Below are positions 56,301-64,000 of a DNA stretch of 64,000 nt, piece by piece. Below the pieces are notes generated by a model, which had not been told where the DNA came from, made no database searches, and worked only from the letters and a program-made list of their open reading frames with translations. The stretch is from contig CM019696.1 in NCBI GenBank assembly GCA_009760885.1, forward strand, positions 45,283,358 to 45,347,357, in the 5' to 3' direction. The stretch is from Achatina immaculata. Lineage: Eukaryota; Mollusca; Gastropoda; Stylommatophora; Achatinidae. Numbering within the stretch: position 1 is the first letter of the stretch; each line of letters opens with the position of its first letter. The position numbers were made by a program, and so were the translations under genes.

Positions 56301-57580
56301 GAAGAAACAGCCCAGGACAGAAATAAATGGAGACCCCTTCTTGATAACCAATGCCCCCGGACTGGTGTAAATAAAACAAGAAGGGGAAGGATTCACTGGC
56401 TACCACCCACCACATCCTCATTTGTTTTTTTTTTAAACTGTGTTATTTTGAATTTTCTGTCTTCAGACCTCCAGGTCATATAAATAAAATGATTGTCGTG
56501 TGATTTTTTTTTTAACAAATGCTGTTTGTTCTGCTGTTACAATCGTAAGATTTGTTGTTGGTGAACTATTATTAATTCTTATTGTTTTGTCACCAGGTAT
56601 TCATTTATAAAGGCCATCACAGTGGCAATGATATGTACGTTCTTTGATGCACTCAACATTCCCGTTTTCTGGCCTATATTGGTTATGTACTTCATAATCC
56701 TGTTTACACTTACGATGAAGAGGCAGATAAAAGTAAGACTAGTTAATCCCTCAGTCATAACACATTGCATTGTTATCTGTAGCTAGTTAATCCCTGTCAT
56801 AACACATTGCATTGTTATCTGTAGCTAGTTAATCCCTCTGTCATAACTCCATCAGACATATTTCTAGAATTACTGAGATTTTTTTTTTAAGGATAAACTG
56901 ACTTTTTACTTTATGTTTTATTTGTGGTTGTGAATGATTAATTTCATATAGTTGTATGCGAATTACTTTTTAAAAATTTGTTTGTTTGTTTATTTGTTCT
57001 AATAAATGTTTAAATGTGTGGGTTAGCCCAGAGGTAGCAGTCATAGCAGATTGGCCTCGCATGTTAAAAAAAATGGGTACTTGGCACACTGGTGTTGAGT
57101 AAACCATTCTGAAATTAGAGAATATCTGTCACTAAATGTGAAGTACACCAGGTCACATTATAAACATGGCTGTCAGTGCATTAAAGGAAGAAAATATGCT
57201 CATGTTATACAAGGAAGTTATACACATAATGTATCGGGCCGGTGTTCATAATGTTATACAAGGAAGTTATACACATAATTTATACACATAATGTATCAGG
57301 CCAGTGTTCATAATGTTATACAAGGAAGTTATACACATATTGTATCAGGGCAGTGTTCATAAGGGATGGATGTTTAAACAAAAGGATAAAAAATAATGAA
57401 ATTATGAATGATTACTTTTATGGTAACGTATGAAATGTTTGTGATAATAATTCTGTCTATGAATGATGACTACTTCATTTCTTATTCCAGCATATGATCA
57501 AGTACAGATACCTGCCGTTCTCACACGGCAAGGCCAGGTATAAGGGCAAAGATGACACTGGGAAAGTTGTTTCTTCCTAA
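44287..57580 (+). CDS. RER1: RER1, Golgi-to-ER retrieval receptor (six coding exons)
   Basis: Coding joins 44287-44355, 51527-51631, 52972-53071 (or 54659-54758), 55795-55879, 56597-56732 and 57491-57580: 585 bases, 194 residues, matching the family length (about 190-200). Rer1 is a multi-span membrane protein of the early Golgi that returns escaped ER membrane proteins and unassembled subunits to the ER in COPI vesicles. Diagnostic words: [29 protein letters not shown] (second membrane span, residues 59-78), [64 protein letters not shown]. Hydrophobic spans are at about 40-58, 59-80, 121-140 and 141-160. All introns have GT-AG ends. The N-terminus (residues 2-12, acidic and Ser/Pro-rich) is divergent, as is usual. 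Oddities: exon 3 duplicated, exon 4 acceptor triplicated, intron 1 full of retroelements. Confidence 0.95.
44605..44745 (-). mobile_element. SINE fragment, diverged
   Basis: Weak match in reverse orientation to the reference SINE body and tRNA part (CCAGGTATTCGTTCTTATAG; TGACTTCGGTCAAACTCACG). Confidence 0.5.
45130..45290 (+). mobile_element. Retroelement linker fragment
   Basis: Encodes [20 protein letters not shown] and [13 protein letters not shown], the basic linker before the reverse transcriptase of RTE-like elements. It is a separate piece from the element that follows. Confidence 0.55.
45290..47998 (+). pseudogene. RTE-like retrotransposon with endonuclease and reverse transcriptase (family F)
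   Basis: The most complete element in the window. An apparent 5' leader (45290-45500) precedes an APE-type endonuclease: [20 protein letters not shown] (the usual catalytic Asn is Ser), [42 protein letters not shown]. Stops fall at 45799-45801, 46069 and later. A linker is at 46555-46827. The reverse transcriptase runs 46943-47720: [42 protein letters not shown] then a frameshift at about 47418, [14 protein letters not shown] and the catalytic DFADDI, followed by a stop. The thumb runs 47746-47998 ([14 protein letters not shown]), then is cut by a reverse family C fragment. Not functional. Confidence 0.88.
48000..48420 (-). mobile_element. Family C retroelement C-terminal fragment
   Basis: Reverse orientation; minus-strand words like EATEMWFI and [13 protein letters not shown] in broken frames, ending at 48000 with the GCCACGAGGCACGGCACT-type 3' end without a GAT tail. 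It abuts the truncated family F element. Confidence 0.75.
48520..48990 (+). pseudogene. Family D retroelement C-terminal remnant, AG tail
   Basis: Encodes [20 protein letters not shown] and [20 protein letters not shown]; one lost base after 48802 shifts the frame. Ends GCCCTGGGCACTTAAGGTTC then (AG)n at 48966-48984, as in the minus-strand copy at 39995-40440. Confidence 0.88.
49020..51378 (+). pseudogene. RTE-like retroelement with internal 866-bp tandem duplication (family C)
   Basis: Reverse-transcriptase N-terminal half (ESTLKST-like, [40 protein letters not shown]) and the catalytic region ([18 protein letters not shown]) occur twice: 49071-49936 and 49937-50802. Thereafter one copy of [25 protein letters not shown] and, after an internal deletion at about 51160, [31 protein letters not shown], ending with a GAT tail at 51358-51378. 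Several stops and frameshifts; YADD is present but out of frame with its upstream half. Confidence 0.87.
51527..51631 (+). CDS. RER1: RER1 exon 2
   Basis: 35 codons, phase 0 both ends. Encodes [17 protein letters not shown] and the first membrane span, ending VRVFFLQ. Acceptor TACCAG, donor GTCAGT. Confidence 0.96.
51916..52205. repeat. Minisatellite, 49-bp unit, about 6 copies (duplication unit 1)
   Basis: Unit GTGATACATGTTTTATTGGG and following; GGTAAATTAG at 51962 and 52011 gives a 49-bp period. The same array, about 3.6 copies, starts duplication unit 2 at 53784. Confidence 0.95.
52527..52735. repeat. 60-bp tandem repeat, about 3.4 copies
   Basis: GGTGGGGGAGCCCAGCCAGT and following recurs every 60 bp. 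The 181-codon frame over it (52342-52887) is an artefact. The counterpart at 54283-54420 has about 2.2 copies. Confidence 0.95.
52972..53071 (+). CDS. RER1: RER1 exon 3A
   Basis: 100 bases: 33 codons plus one base. Encodes [20 protein letters not shown], then [13 protein letters not shown]: the second membrane span and the following loop. Acceptor TATGTCCTAG, donor GTAAGA. Identical in sequence to exon 3B. Confidence 0.93.
53262..53466 (-). mobile_element. SINE, diverged (unit 1)
   Basis: Reverse orientation; AGGCTGGAATTGAATCACTG corresponds to the B box and CTAGCTCTAGGAAAAGCCAG to the body of the reference SINE. Confidence 0.65.
53480..53700 (+). mobile_element. Family B 3' end, internally duplicated (unit 1)
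   Basis: AGTAAGTGGGCATATCATCC ... GGCACAGGAAGGATGTAAGA, then a second partial copy starting AGTAAGTGGGCATTTCATCC. Unit 2 has only one copy (55155-55290). Confidence 0.8.
54659..54758 (+). CDS. RER1: RER1 exon 3B (identical duplicate of 3A)
   Basis: Same 100 bases, same acceptor TGTCCTAG and donor GTAAGAAATAAAAAGG as 3A. Splicing 3A to 3B would shift the frame and meet a TAA near the end of 3B, so only one of the two can be used per functional mRNA. It could also reflect two alleles assembled in series. Confidence 0.85.
54953..55150 (-). mobile_element. SINE, diverged (unit 2)
   Basis: Duplicate of the SINE at 53262-53466. Confidence 0.65.
55155..55290 (+). mobile_element. Family B 3' end (unit 2)
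   Basis: AGTAAGTGGGCATTTCATTC to CAGCACGGAAAGGATGGAAG. Confidence 0.78.
55641..55794 (+). promoter_or_regulatory. Triplicated acceptor region of RER1 exon 4
   Basis: CATGTTAGCAGATGCT occurs at 55641, 55713 and 55784, in a tandem repeat of about 72 bp. The last is the real acceptor, and it is a TAGCAG (NAGNAG) pair. Use of the second copy reads into a TAG at the third copy. Confidence 0.85.
55795..55879 (+). CDS. RER1: RER1 exon 4
   Basis: 85 bases, completing Asp with the base from exon 3. Encodes [20 protein letters not shown] and RLPEFKF, and gives two bases of Trp. Donor G|GTGAGA at 55880. A start at 55792 would add one Ala. Confidence 0.94.
56085..56109. repeat. T run in intron 4
   Basis: Long T stretch around GATTTTTTTTTT. 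Confidence 0.8.
56155..56350 (+). mobile_element. Retroelement C-terminal fragment (family H) in RER1 intron 4
   Basis: Reads [20 protein letters not shown], then [20 protein letters not shown], a common LINE polyprotein C-terminus (GRPKxTWRRxxE). No tail seen. Confidence 0.75.
56597..56732 (+). CDS. RER1: RER1 exon 5
   Basis: 136 bases; completes Trp120 and encodes [20 protein letters not shown] and [24 protein letters not shown]: third and fourth membrane spans. Acceptor TTGTCACCAG, donor AAA|GTAAGA. Confidence 0.96.
56738..56845. repeat. Short tandem repeat next to exon 5 donor, about 2.5 copies
   Basis: CTAGTTAATCCCT ... CATTGTTATCTGTAG repeats with a unit of about 42-44 bp. Confidence 0.85.
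57017..57180 (+). mobile_element. SINE-like fragment in intron 5
   Basis: GGGTTAGCCCAGAGGTAGCA resembles a tRNA-like start; diverged body with ATGGGTACTTGGCACA. Confidence 0.4.
57203..57370. repeat. Short tandem repeat in intron 5
   Basis: GTTATACAAGGAAGTTATAC with CAGTGTTCATAAT, about 3 imperfect copies. Confidence 0.85.
57491..57580 (+). CDS. RER1: RER1 exon 6, stop at 57578-57580
   Basis: Encodes [20 protein letters not shown], then DDTGKVVSS and TAA. Acceptor TTCTTATTCCAG. The cytosolic basic tail of Rer1. Confidence 0.97.
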   Translation, partial: HMIKYRYLPFSHGKARYKGKDDTGKVVSS

Positions 57581-58299
57581 TGCTGATAAGGATATAGAAA
57601 GATTTCTGTACTATTTTTTTTTTATATTATTTGTCCATAAAACATAGTTCTTGTAACAATCATTTGTTTTCTTTAGTATTTTTGCCATAGATTTTGATTC
57701 AGTTGTTTCTTATTGGGATATTTATTGTACAGGCATTAGTTTTGTTGAGTGGTGGACTAAGTGTAGCAGATGAATGACAGCTTTGTGAAAATGTTAATAA
57801 GCAGTAGAGATCAGAACCAATATCCGCTCAAATCTGAGCATATGAGTGATCACTTACATTGTTTTTGGTTTTTTTTTAGTGTCGCTAATGTTTTTTACAA
57901 TGCTTAGAAAAGAAACGAACAGCAAAGTTCAAGGCCACGTGTAAACAGTGAGCTTACCATGTATTGTCAAATTACATAAATTGTTGCTGACACTAAAGGT
58001 CATTCCTTAGAGGGAACATTGATCAGAACCAATGTCTTTAGACTGACCAGTGTCCAGTTTACTTGGCTTTATGGCCACATTACTTCAATACAGATTTGTT
58101 TTGGCTGTGAACATTATTTCGGAGGAAGTACTTCAGGGCTTGTGTGATTCATTCATTTGTGCCAAATGATGATGATCTTCTTGGGAAGTACTGACGATTG
58201 TGAGTTTCTATGGCTGTGCCAATTTCCAAGAACTTGGGTTCAGATCCCACAGAATGCTGTGTCAGGGGTCTTGGTAGATGGGTCAGATCTGGTCGAATG
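57581..58299 (+). other. Probable RER1 3' UTR and downstream DNA
   Basis: AT-rich, no further coding. No canonical AATAAA close to the stop; the first clear one is at 59389-59394. Confidence 0.5.
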
Positions 58300-58455
58300 C
58301 TGTGTGGGAGTGCATCTCATGTGAGAAATACAGGCAGGCTAGTAGATAGTGAGCTGTCCTCTCATGCACACGGTTGTGGGTTTGAGACCTGCCACAGTCG
58401 CCCTCCAGCGAACTGAGCTGTAGAAATGGACATAGCCCTTGGAGATGGAGAATAT
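58300..58455 (+). mobile_element. SINE, diverged
   Basis: TAGTAGATAGTGAGCTGTCC and GGTTGTGGGTTTGAGACC (B box), then ACTGAGCTGTAGAAATGGAC as in the reference SINE. Confidence 0.7.
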
Positions 58456-58627
58456 CTGGTGCACTGGATTTTATGCCAGTTTGCAGTTGAAGGGAAATCA
58501 GGATATTGTGCAGAAATTTGGTCCCATAATTAAGGGACTTTTCCCCAAATTTATAAGTGATGTGTAATTGCTGTTCTCTCACCCTTCTTTTCATGTGTCT
58601 GTCTTTTTATAGTTCAGAGCTGTTTGT

Positions 58628-58760
58628 TCTCTTATTTATCTTATATCCTTCCGGTGCCGTTAAACGTCACATAGGGCTCGCAAAGTAGTTCACCAATTTT
58701 TCCTGTCTTCGGCGAGTCTTTCAACCTCATCAAAGAATTTTATGCCTTTTAATTTGGCTG
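58628..58760 (-). mobile_element. Family B retroelement 3' end
   Basis: TCTTATATCCTTCCGGTGCC then GTTAAACGTCACATAGGGCT and CGGCGAGTCTTTCAACCTCA: near-identical to 18560-18690. Confidence 0.88.
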
Positions 58761-58784
58761 TTTGTTGCTTGTTGGTTAACTCAT

Positions 58785-58985
58785 CCAATGTGACAGACTG
58801 TTGATTAATTCTTTATGTATTATAGACTGTTGATTATTTCTCTATCTGTTGTAGACTTGATTATTTCTTTATCTATTGTAGACTGTTTATCTAATGTAGA
58901 CTGTTATTTCTTTGTCTGTTGTAGACTTTATCTATTGTAGACTATTGATAGTTCTTACCCAGTGCAGGCTGTAAAAGGTTTGAAA
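58785..58985. repeat. Degenerate minisatellite, about 30-bp unit
   Basis: Repeats of GTAGACTGTTGATTATTTCT with TTTATCTATT variants, about six copies. Confidence 0.8.
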
Positions 58986-59734
58986 TCCTATTTCAAGAAT
59001 ATCCTAATTACAGGACAGATAAGAAACCTCATAAAGCACATTCATTCGCTTGTCCTATCTAGACAGGTAAAGTGACATTTGAAATGGAATGATGAACCAC
59101 TGCTTATTTCTTTAAAATGTTCTTATGGACTTTTTGAAGTACACGTATTATAGAGGAGCTCTGTATTTAGTTGTTGCTATTATCCTCATTTCAAAATGTC
59201 ATCATCTTTTATTCTCAGTAAAATGTTGTTTTTTTTTTTTTCAAGATCTCTGAAAGGGTAAAGGACACTTAGTAATATTTTGGTGTTAAAATATCGGCCA
59301 CATTTTTTTCTTGGGTTTTTCTTTGTTATTTCCCCTGTCATTTTTTGTTTCTTACGATATTTTAAATTAAATCTCGTATCTTGTCAAGAATAAACAGATG
59401 CCAAGACTTTTGCTGAAATATGAAATAGTGTGTGTCAGGTATAAGATTATGGGATGCTTTTAACAGATATGTTCACACAGCAGAGAAGGTGCTAAACAGA
59501 AGTGTATGCATTCCATGATTTTGTGTGTGTGTGTATTGACTTGTTACTGCATTCCTTCAGTCAGTGGTGGCCAATGGAAGCCAGGACTTGAATGTTGTTG
59601 GGGATATCTGGCATTTGCTGTGTGTGCTGGGTGAGTGAAGTACTAAAAGTTGTTTATCAACATTTCTTTGAAAATTAATAGTAATATCTTTCTTGTGAGG
59701 AGTTGCTAAAATGTTTTTTTTTTTTTTTTAGGTA
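58986..59734. other. Spacer, nothing recognised
   Basis: T runs and a short (GT)n at 59523-59534. No gene recognised. Confidence 0.4.
59389..59394 (+). terminator. Candidate polyadenylation signal AATAAA for RER1
   Basis: AAGAATAAACAG, with an ATTAAA 23 bp upstream. It would give a 3' UTR of about 1.8 kb. Unproven. Confidence 0.3.
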
Positions 59735-59835
59735 AAAGGTAAAATTCTCGTTCCCATGCCATTAAGAAATATTGGGAAATATGGTGTTAGTCCCATATTT
59801 TCCATGACTTTCGACACATGAAAGTGTGATGTAAG
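59735..59835 (-). mobile_element. SINE 3' part
   Basis: GGTAAAAGGTAAAATTCTCG, ATATGGTGTTAGTCCCATAT and CATGAAAGTGTGATGT match the reverse of the reference SINE's 3' end. Confidence 0.7.
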
Positions 59836-60400
59836 ATGTTTTTTAAAGTATACAATATCATTCTGCCTGTCACACCACACACAGGGACTGGGAATGTCTG
59901 GCAAAAGACTGCACAAATGGAGAATAGCACCATACAAAAGTTGTGTATTATTTCTTCTCCTTCTTTAATTTGTATAAACTTTGCTGTTGTTTGTAGTGAT
60001 AAGATGCCTTCCCCCCCACCACACCCCAGATAACTCGTATTTCACTGTGACAGCTGCTTCATCAACTCTTCATATGTGTGCATCATTAGAGTGTCAGGTT
60101 GTAAACAAGAAATGAACATATAGTTAGATTTTCGTTTATGGTACACTGAAAAATGTGAATTGGATGTATAATGTGGAAAAAAAATAGAATACAATTTTTT
60201 TCCAGGGAGTTCGAAAACCTTATTTCATTATTTGAAATACGAATTTTACTCTTTGCTGTCTGCAATATGTCATATTTATTTTAACATATTTAACACTATT
60301 CTACTTTTTTTTTCTGTTATTTGCATTTAGTCTGCATTTTGTTTTCTAGTTTTGTTTCATGCTTAAAAAAAAAATTCAGTTTTATATTAAATTGTTGTTA
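59836..60400. other. Spacer, nothing recognised
   Basis: AT-rich; no gene recognised. Confidence 0.4.
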
Positions 60401-60404
60401 TTAT

Positions 60405-60575
60405 TGTAGAGTTTGCTGCTTTTTCTTTTGGTCACATTGTAGAGATTGCTACTTTTTCTTTTGGTCACTTTGTAGAGATTGCTGCTTTTTCTTTTGGTCA
60501 CTGAAGTAGATCTTTGTTTTGATGTTTGGTGACTGAAGTAGATCTTTGTTTTGATGTTTGGTGACTGAGGTAGAT
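60405..60575. repeat. Two adjoining short tandem repeats
   Basis: Three copies of TTGTAGAGATTGCTGCTTTT (about 35 bp), then about 2.5 copies of GAAGTAGATCTTTGTTTTGA (about 32 bp). Confidence 0.92.
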
Positions 60576-61675
60576 CATATGAGGGAGATCCAAGTGAGAA
60601 TGCCAAGAAAGTCACATAACTGCGTCATTTTTCTACATAACCTTTACATTCAGTGCAAATCTGACTCTAACAAAGTGCATTGGTTTTTGTATAAAAAGAA
60701 TCTTTTGGTCGATGTGCAGCCACACAGCGACCCATTGTACTTCTTCTTCTGACCTGAAAGTCATTCCAACCAATTGCCTCTTTGAGCGGTCCAAAGATGT
60801 GGTACCACTTTGGACAAGCTCTGGTGAATATCACTGTTTCATTCACTGCTGCCAAGTGATGATTTTCCATCACATAATGTTGCTTCTGCAGTCAACTCTG
60901 ATGTCACTGCTCATTGTGCCTGACCTGAGTGAGAGAGTTGAACACAGAGCTTAGGCCTTTTCAGAACTTCCTACTTCACTCACAAACTTGCTACAGTTAA
61001 AGATGTTCATCATCATCATCATCATACTGAACAGCTTCATGCCTTCACGACTCAAAAAATACAGATGACAGAATGTCTCTAGAGGGGTGGCCATATTTAC
61101 GCTGCTACTGTGTTGTCATGTAGCTCATTGTCATCGATGTTAGCACCCGCAGGACTTTCCCTACGTCATTAGTAGTGATAATGTCAACTTACACATGACA
61201 GTGGCACAGTGCTTCAGATTTCTATCACAGTTTTAAGATTTCCATGTGACTCACCCTCAAAACTTTATTTTCCTTCATTTTCGTTTTCATTTTATTATTG
61301 TGGCATAGCATATTCTGTTTTTATATTCCTCAGGTGCATTTCCTTTATGATTTTATTGCATCCAGGTACCCCAGCATTTGTGCTTGTCTTGAGGTTGTTT
61401 CTTGTGCCTTAACATTTCATTTAAGTGAGGTTTTCTGTGGCGGTGTAATCACTGTTTCTATTTTCTGCTTACTTTCTTTAAATATTCTATAGAGTAATTT
61501 CTGTGGGCTTTAGTCGTTTTGGGCTGTTAGTGTGATTTTTTTTTTTTTCCATAAAGCACATTAATGGGAATTTGAAAATCTGTAATTGTAGTCATTTTCC
61601 AGTTATTTCTCTTTGACAGGTCCAGTATTCCTGGTTATGTCTAATGTTAGAGAGATCTTAATTTTCATGTATTCC
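60576..61675. other. Spacer, no gene recognised
   Basis: (ATC)n at 61009-61024. Small frames overlap on both strands without recognised domains. Confidence 0.4.
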
Positions 61676-61872
61676 TAGTCAGGTGAGGACAGGAGGTTCA
61701 TATATTCCTAGCTGCTTAAGTGAGGACAGGAGGTTCATATATTCCTAGCTGCTTAGGTGAGGACAGGAGGTTCATATATTCCTAGCTGCTTAAGTGAGGA
61801 CAGGAGATTCATATATTCCTAGCTACTTAAATGAGAACAGGAGTTCCATGTGTTCTTAGTTGCTTTCTGGTT
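61676..61872. repeat. Minisatellite, about 37-bp unit, five copies
   Basis: GTGAGGACAGGAGGTTCATA, TATTCCTAGCTGCTTAA units. Confidence 0.92.
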
Positions 61873-62082
61873 AAGTGAGGACTGGAGTTTCATTTTCAGT
61901 GAAATTTAACGTTAGAAGAGTTCTTGATTTCAGCTTGTGGTTTCTTGAATTTAACTTACTGGCAGATTCTTGTGATCAAAGAGGTGGACAGTCTGTCATG
62001 TGTTACGAACTGAAACAGGTTCTGAGACCTCTAGAATTTCATGTATTGGTGGTTGAGAGGAAAAAAATGTTCATACAGGGAG

Positions 62083-62200
62083 ATAGTTGTTGCTGAATTT
62101 TTATGGCTGGATACAGTTCTTGCTGAATTTTTATGGCTCAGACAATTGTTGCTGAATTTTTATGGCTGAGATAGTTCTTGCTGAATTTTTATGGCTTCAG
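62083..62200. repeat. Short minisatellite, about 32-bp unit, four copies
   Basis: TTGCTGAATTTTTATGGCT repeats. Confidence 0.9.
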
Positions 62201-62729
62201 AGTTGCTGATGGTTGATTAAAAAGCATGTGTTTTCATGTCGTCAGTTTGCTCTGGTTTGGAGAAGTCTAGATTTTCATATATTCAGTTTCCTTTGGTTGA
62301 GAGAAACTTGAATGTTCGTGTTTTCACAACTGCTGCTAGTGAAGTATTCCTTTATTTTGATGCATCATGATGGAGTTTGTGAGAGACTAGAAGCAGTTCC
62401 AGATGGAGCTGAAGATCTGGCATTTGGTGCATCTTGCCATACAAAAAAAATGTGTATGCTGTGTTTTGTTATGTCCTGTGTATGTATATATGTGTGTGAG
62501 TATATGCAAGGGTGTGGGGGGGGGGGTGATGTGGATGCAATGTGAGAGGCAGTTGCGTTGTTATGAGAAACCAACATGTTAGTTTTTTTTTTTTTGGTTG
62601 CTTGAACTTGACCAGAGAATTGATTGTCTGTAAAACCTGTAAATTGATTATCAATAAATCTTGTATGGCCTTCCAGATTTTCTTGATGTTTTATTTTCTT
62701 TTTGTGACTGTAAAAAAAAAAAAAGAAAG
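62201..62729. other. Spacer, nothing recognised
   Basis: G run at 62516-62527, AATAAA at 62653-62658. No gene recognised. Confidence 0.4.
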
Positions 62730-62734
62730 TAGAG

Positions 62735-62822
62735 CTTGACTGTAGCTACAGTAAATAGAACACTAGTGACTAATAACTGTAGCCACAGTGAATAGAGCAC
62801 TAGTGACTAATAACTGTAGCTA
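62735..62822. repeat. 42-bp direct repeat at mariner edge, two copies
   Basis: TAGAACACTAGTGACTAATA and AACTGTAGCTACAG, repeated immediately before the mariner. Confidence 0.88.
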
Positions 62823-64000
62823 CAGGGTCTGACAATTAGATAATGAGTCTGATTTTATTATGGCCAAGACAAAAATGCCATCTATGAAGCAACCTGTGGA
62901 ATCCAAAGAGGCAACCTTCATCTATGATCTGGCAACTTTTCATCGCCACTCTATAAGCAGATGACAAACAAGCCGCCATTTTGTTGACCTAGTCAGAGGT
63001 GCATTGTTACGTAATTAGCATAGAGGAAAAAAGCTAACATTAAATTCTGTTTAAAACTTGGAAAAAATATCATTGAGACGGTTGAATTGATGTGACAAGT
63101 TTATGGGAATAACTGTTTATCTCATGCACAGATATTCAGGTGGTATTCATGATTCAAAAGTGGTGTGGAAACGATTACAAATGTAACTAGACATGGACAC
63201 TCAATTTCTGTTCGTAATAAGGAACTCGTTGCAAAAGTCAGAGAACGGATACAAGAAGATCGTTGTTTGACTGTGAGGATGATGGCAGATGAATTTTGTG
63301 TTCACCAAGAGACCATTCTTAAAGTTTTAGTGGAAGATTTGGGCAAGAAAAGAGTTGCTTGCCGGTTTGTACCACATTTGTTGTCTGATGACCAAAAACA
63401 TCAGCTTGTTGAGTACGCAAAAGACATCATCAAAATATGTCGCAGAAATAAACATTTCTTAAATTTGATTGTTGAGGAGTATGAAACGGATTTTCTGCTA
63501 TGATCCCACAACTAAATGCCAAAGTGCTCAATGGAAGTCATCATCATCACCAAAGGACAAATTCGTCTTCAAAAGTCGAAAGTGAAAACAATATTGGTGT
63601 GCTTCTATGACAGCAAAAGAGTTATTCACAAAGAGTTTATTCCAGAGGGACAGACTGTCATTGCCAGAGTTTAAGTATTTTAAAACACCTATTGAAAAGG
63701 ATTCTCCGAGTATTCAACATCTGGCAGTTTTTTCCTTCTTCATGATAATGCACCGGCTCACCGGGCGGTAGTTGTACAGGAATTTTTGGCCCCAAAACAA
63801 GTGTCTGTTCTCAACCATCCACCCTATTCCCCAGATTTGACTCCCAGCAATTATTTTCTGTTTCCAAAATTAAAGTTACCATTGAAAGGACGCTTCTGGA
63901 CGATACTGATGACATCCAAAGGGCCGTAACATCGAGTTTAAGGGCTATACCAACAGAAGAACTGCAGAGGTCGTTCCAGTGTTTGTTAGATCGCGCCACT
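62823..64000 (+). mobile_element. Mariner element copy 2, runs off window
   Basis: TA (62821-62822), then a left terminal repeat GGTCTGACAATTAGATAATG, then a transposase in pieces on the + strand. Same family as 14948-16212, opposite orientation; the right end lies beyond 64000. Confidence 0.92.
63020..64000 (+). pseudogene. Mariner transposase, broken (copy 2)
   Basis: An N-terminal helix-turn-helix region is interrupted by TGA at 63093-63095, the same site as in copy 1. 63165-63500 is open (SVRNKELVAKVRERIQEDRC, DLGKKRVACRFVPHLLSDDQ). At the first catalytic position the expected GDE motif reads EEYET. Across further frames the second and third catalytic blocks survive as HDNAPAHR (about 63741) and PPYSPDLTPS (about 63820). 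Stops and frameshifts make it inactive; the C-terminal part is cut at 64000. Confidence 0.87.

Overview
This is eukaryotic nuclear DNA: intron-containing genes in an AT-rich background full of minisatellites, microsatellites, tRNA-derived SINEs and decayed transposons. The mix of RTE-like non-LTR retrotransposons with microsatellite 3' tails, mariner copies and short-period minisatellites suggests a lophotrochozoan invertebrate, probably a mollusc. That assignment is inferred from repeat style and from a divergent animal RER1; no species can be named from the window alone.

Two host genes can be supported. (1) RER1, the Golgi-to-ER retrieval receptor, lies on the + strand at 44287-57580. It has six coding exons joining to a 194-residue protein in good frame. 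Its third exon is present twice, base for base identical, inside a tandem segmental duplication of about 1.6-1.8 kb, and the acceptor region of exon 4 is present three times. (2) A two-exon gene for a small secreted peptide lies on the + strand at 27244-28626. It encodes 73 residues with a signal peptide, one cysteine, an Asn run, an Ala-rich stretch and a C-terminal Gly-Lys. I do not recognise its family.

Layout. 1-13 kb: a 55-bp minisatellite, a SINE, a 30-bp minisatellite, an internally deleted RTE-like element (2985-4311), a 34-bp-headed repeat, another RTE-like remnant, minisatellites of 34, 49 and 49 bp, and a DUF4817-type transposase fragment. 13-27 kb: SINEs, a complete but dead mariner (14948-16212), a retroelement tail with a 69-bp fold-back (17966-18107), RNase H and reverse-transcriptase remnants, and a 34-bp satellite of about 22 copies. 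27-29 kb: the secreted-peptide gene, with repeats in its intron. 29-44 kb: retroelement tails, a Jockey/I-like element with RNase H, a 90-bp perfect palindrome, a second mariner type, a long TATC microsatellite and SINEs. 44-58 kb: RER1, whose first intron holds several RTE-like elements. 58-64 kb: minisatellites, SINEs and a second copy of the 14.9-kb mariner, cut by the window end.

The retroelement families share a recognisable C-terminal protein region, but each ends in its own short tandem tail: AATG or GACT, GAT, AG, AAG, or a TAAGA-like string. A separate non-coding family has a 34-bp tandem head, a body of about 200-300 bp and an ACAAG tail. None of the transposon reading frames in the window is intact, so all are listed as pseudogenes or remnants. 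Family letters A-I below are local labels for this window.
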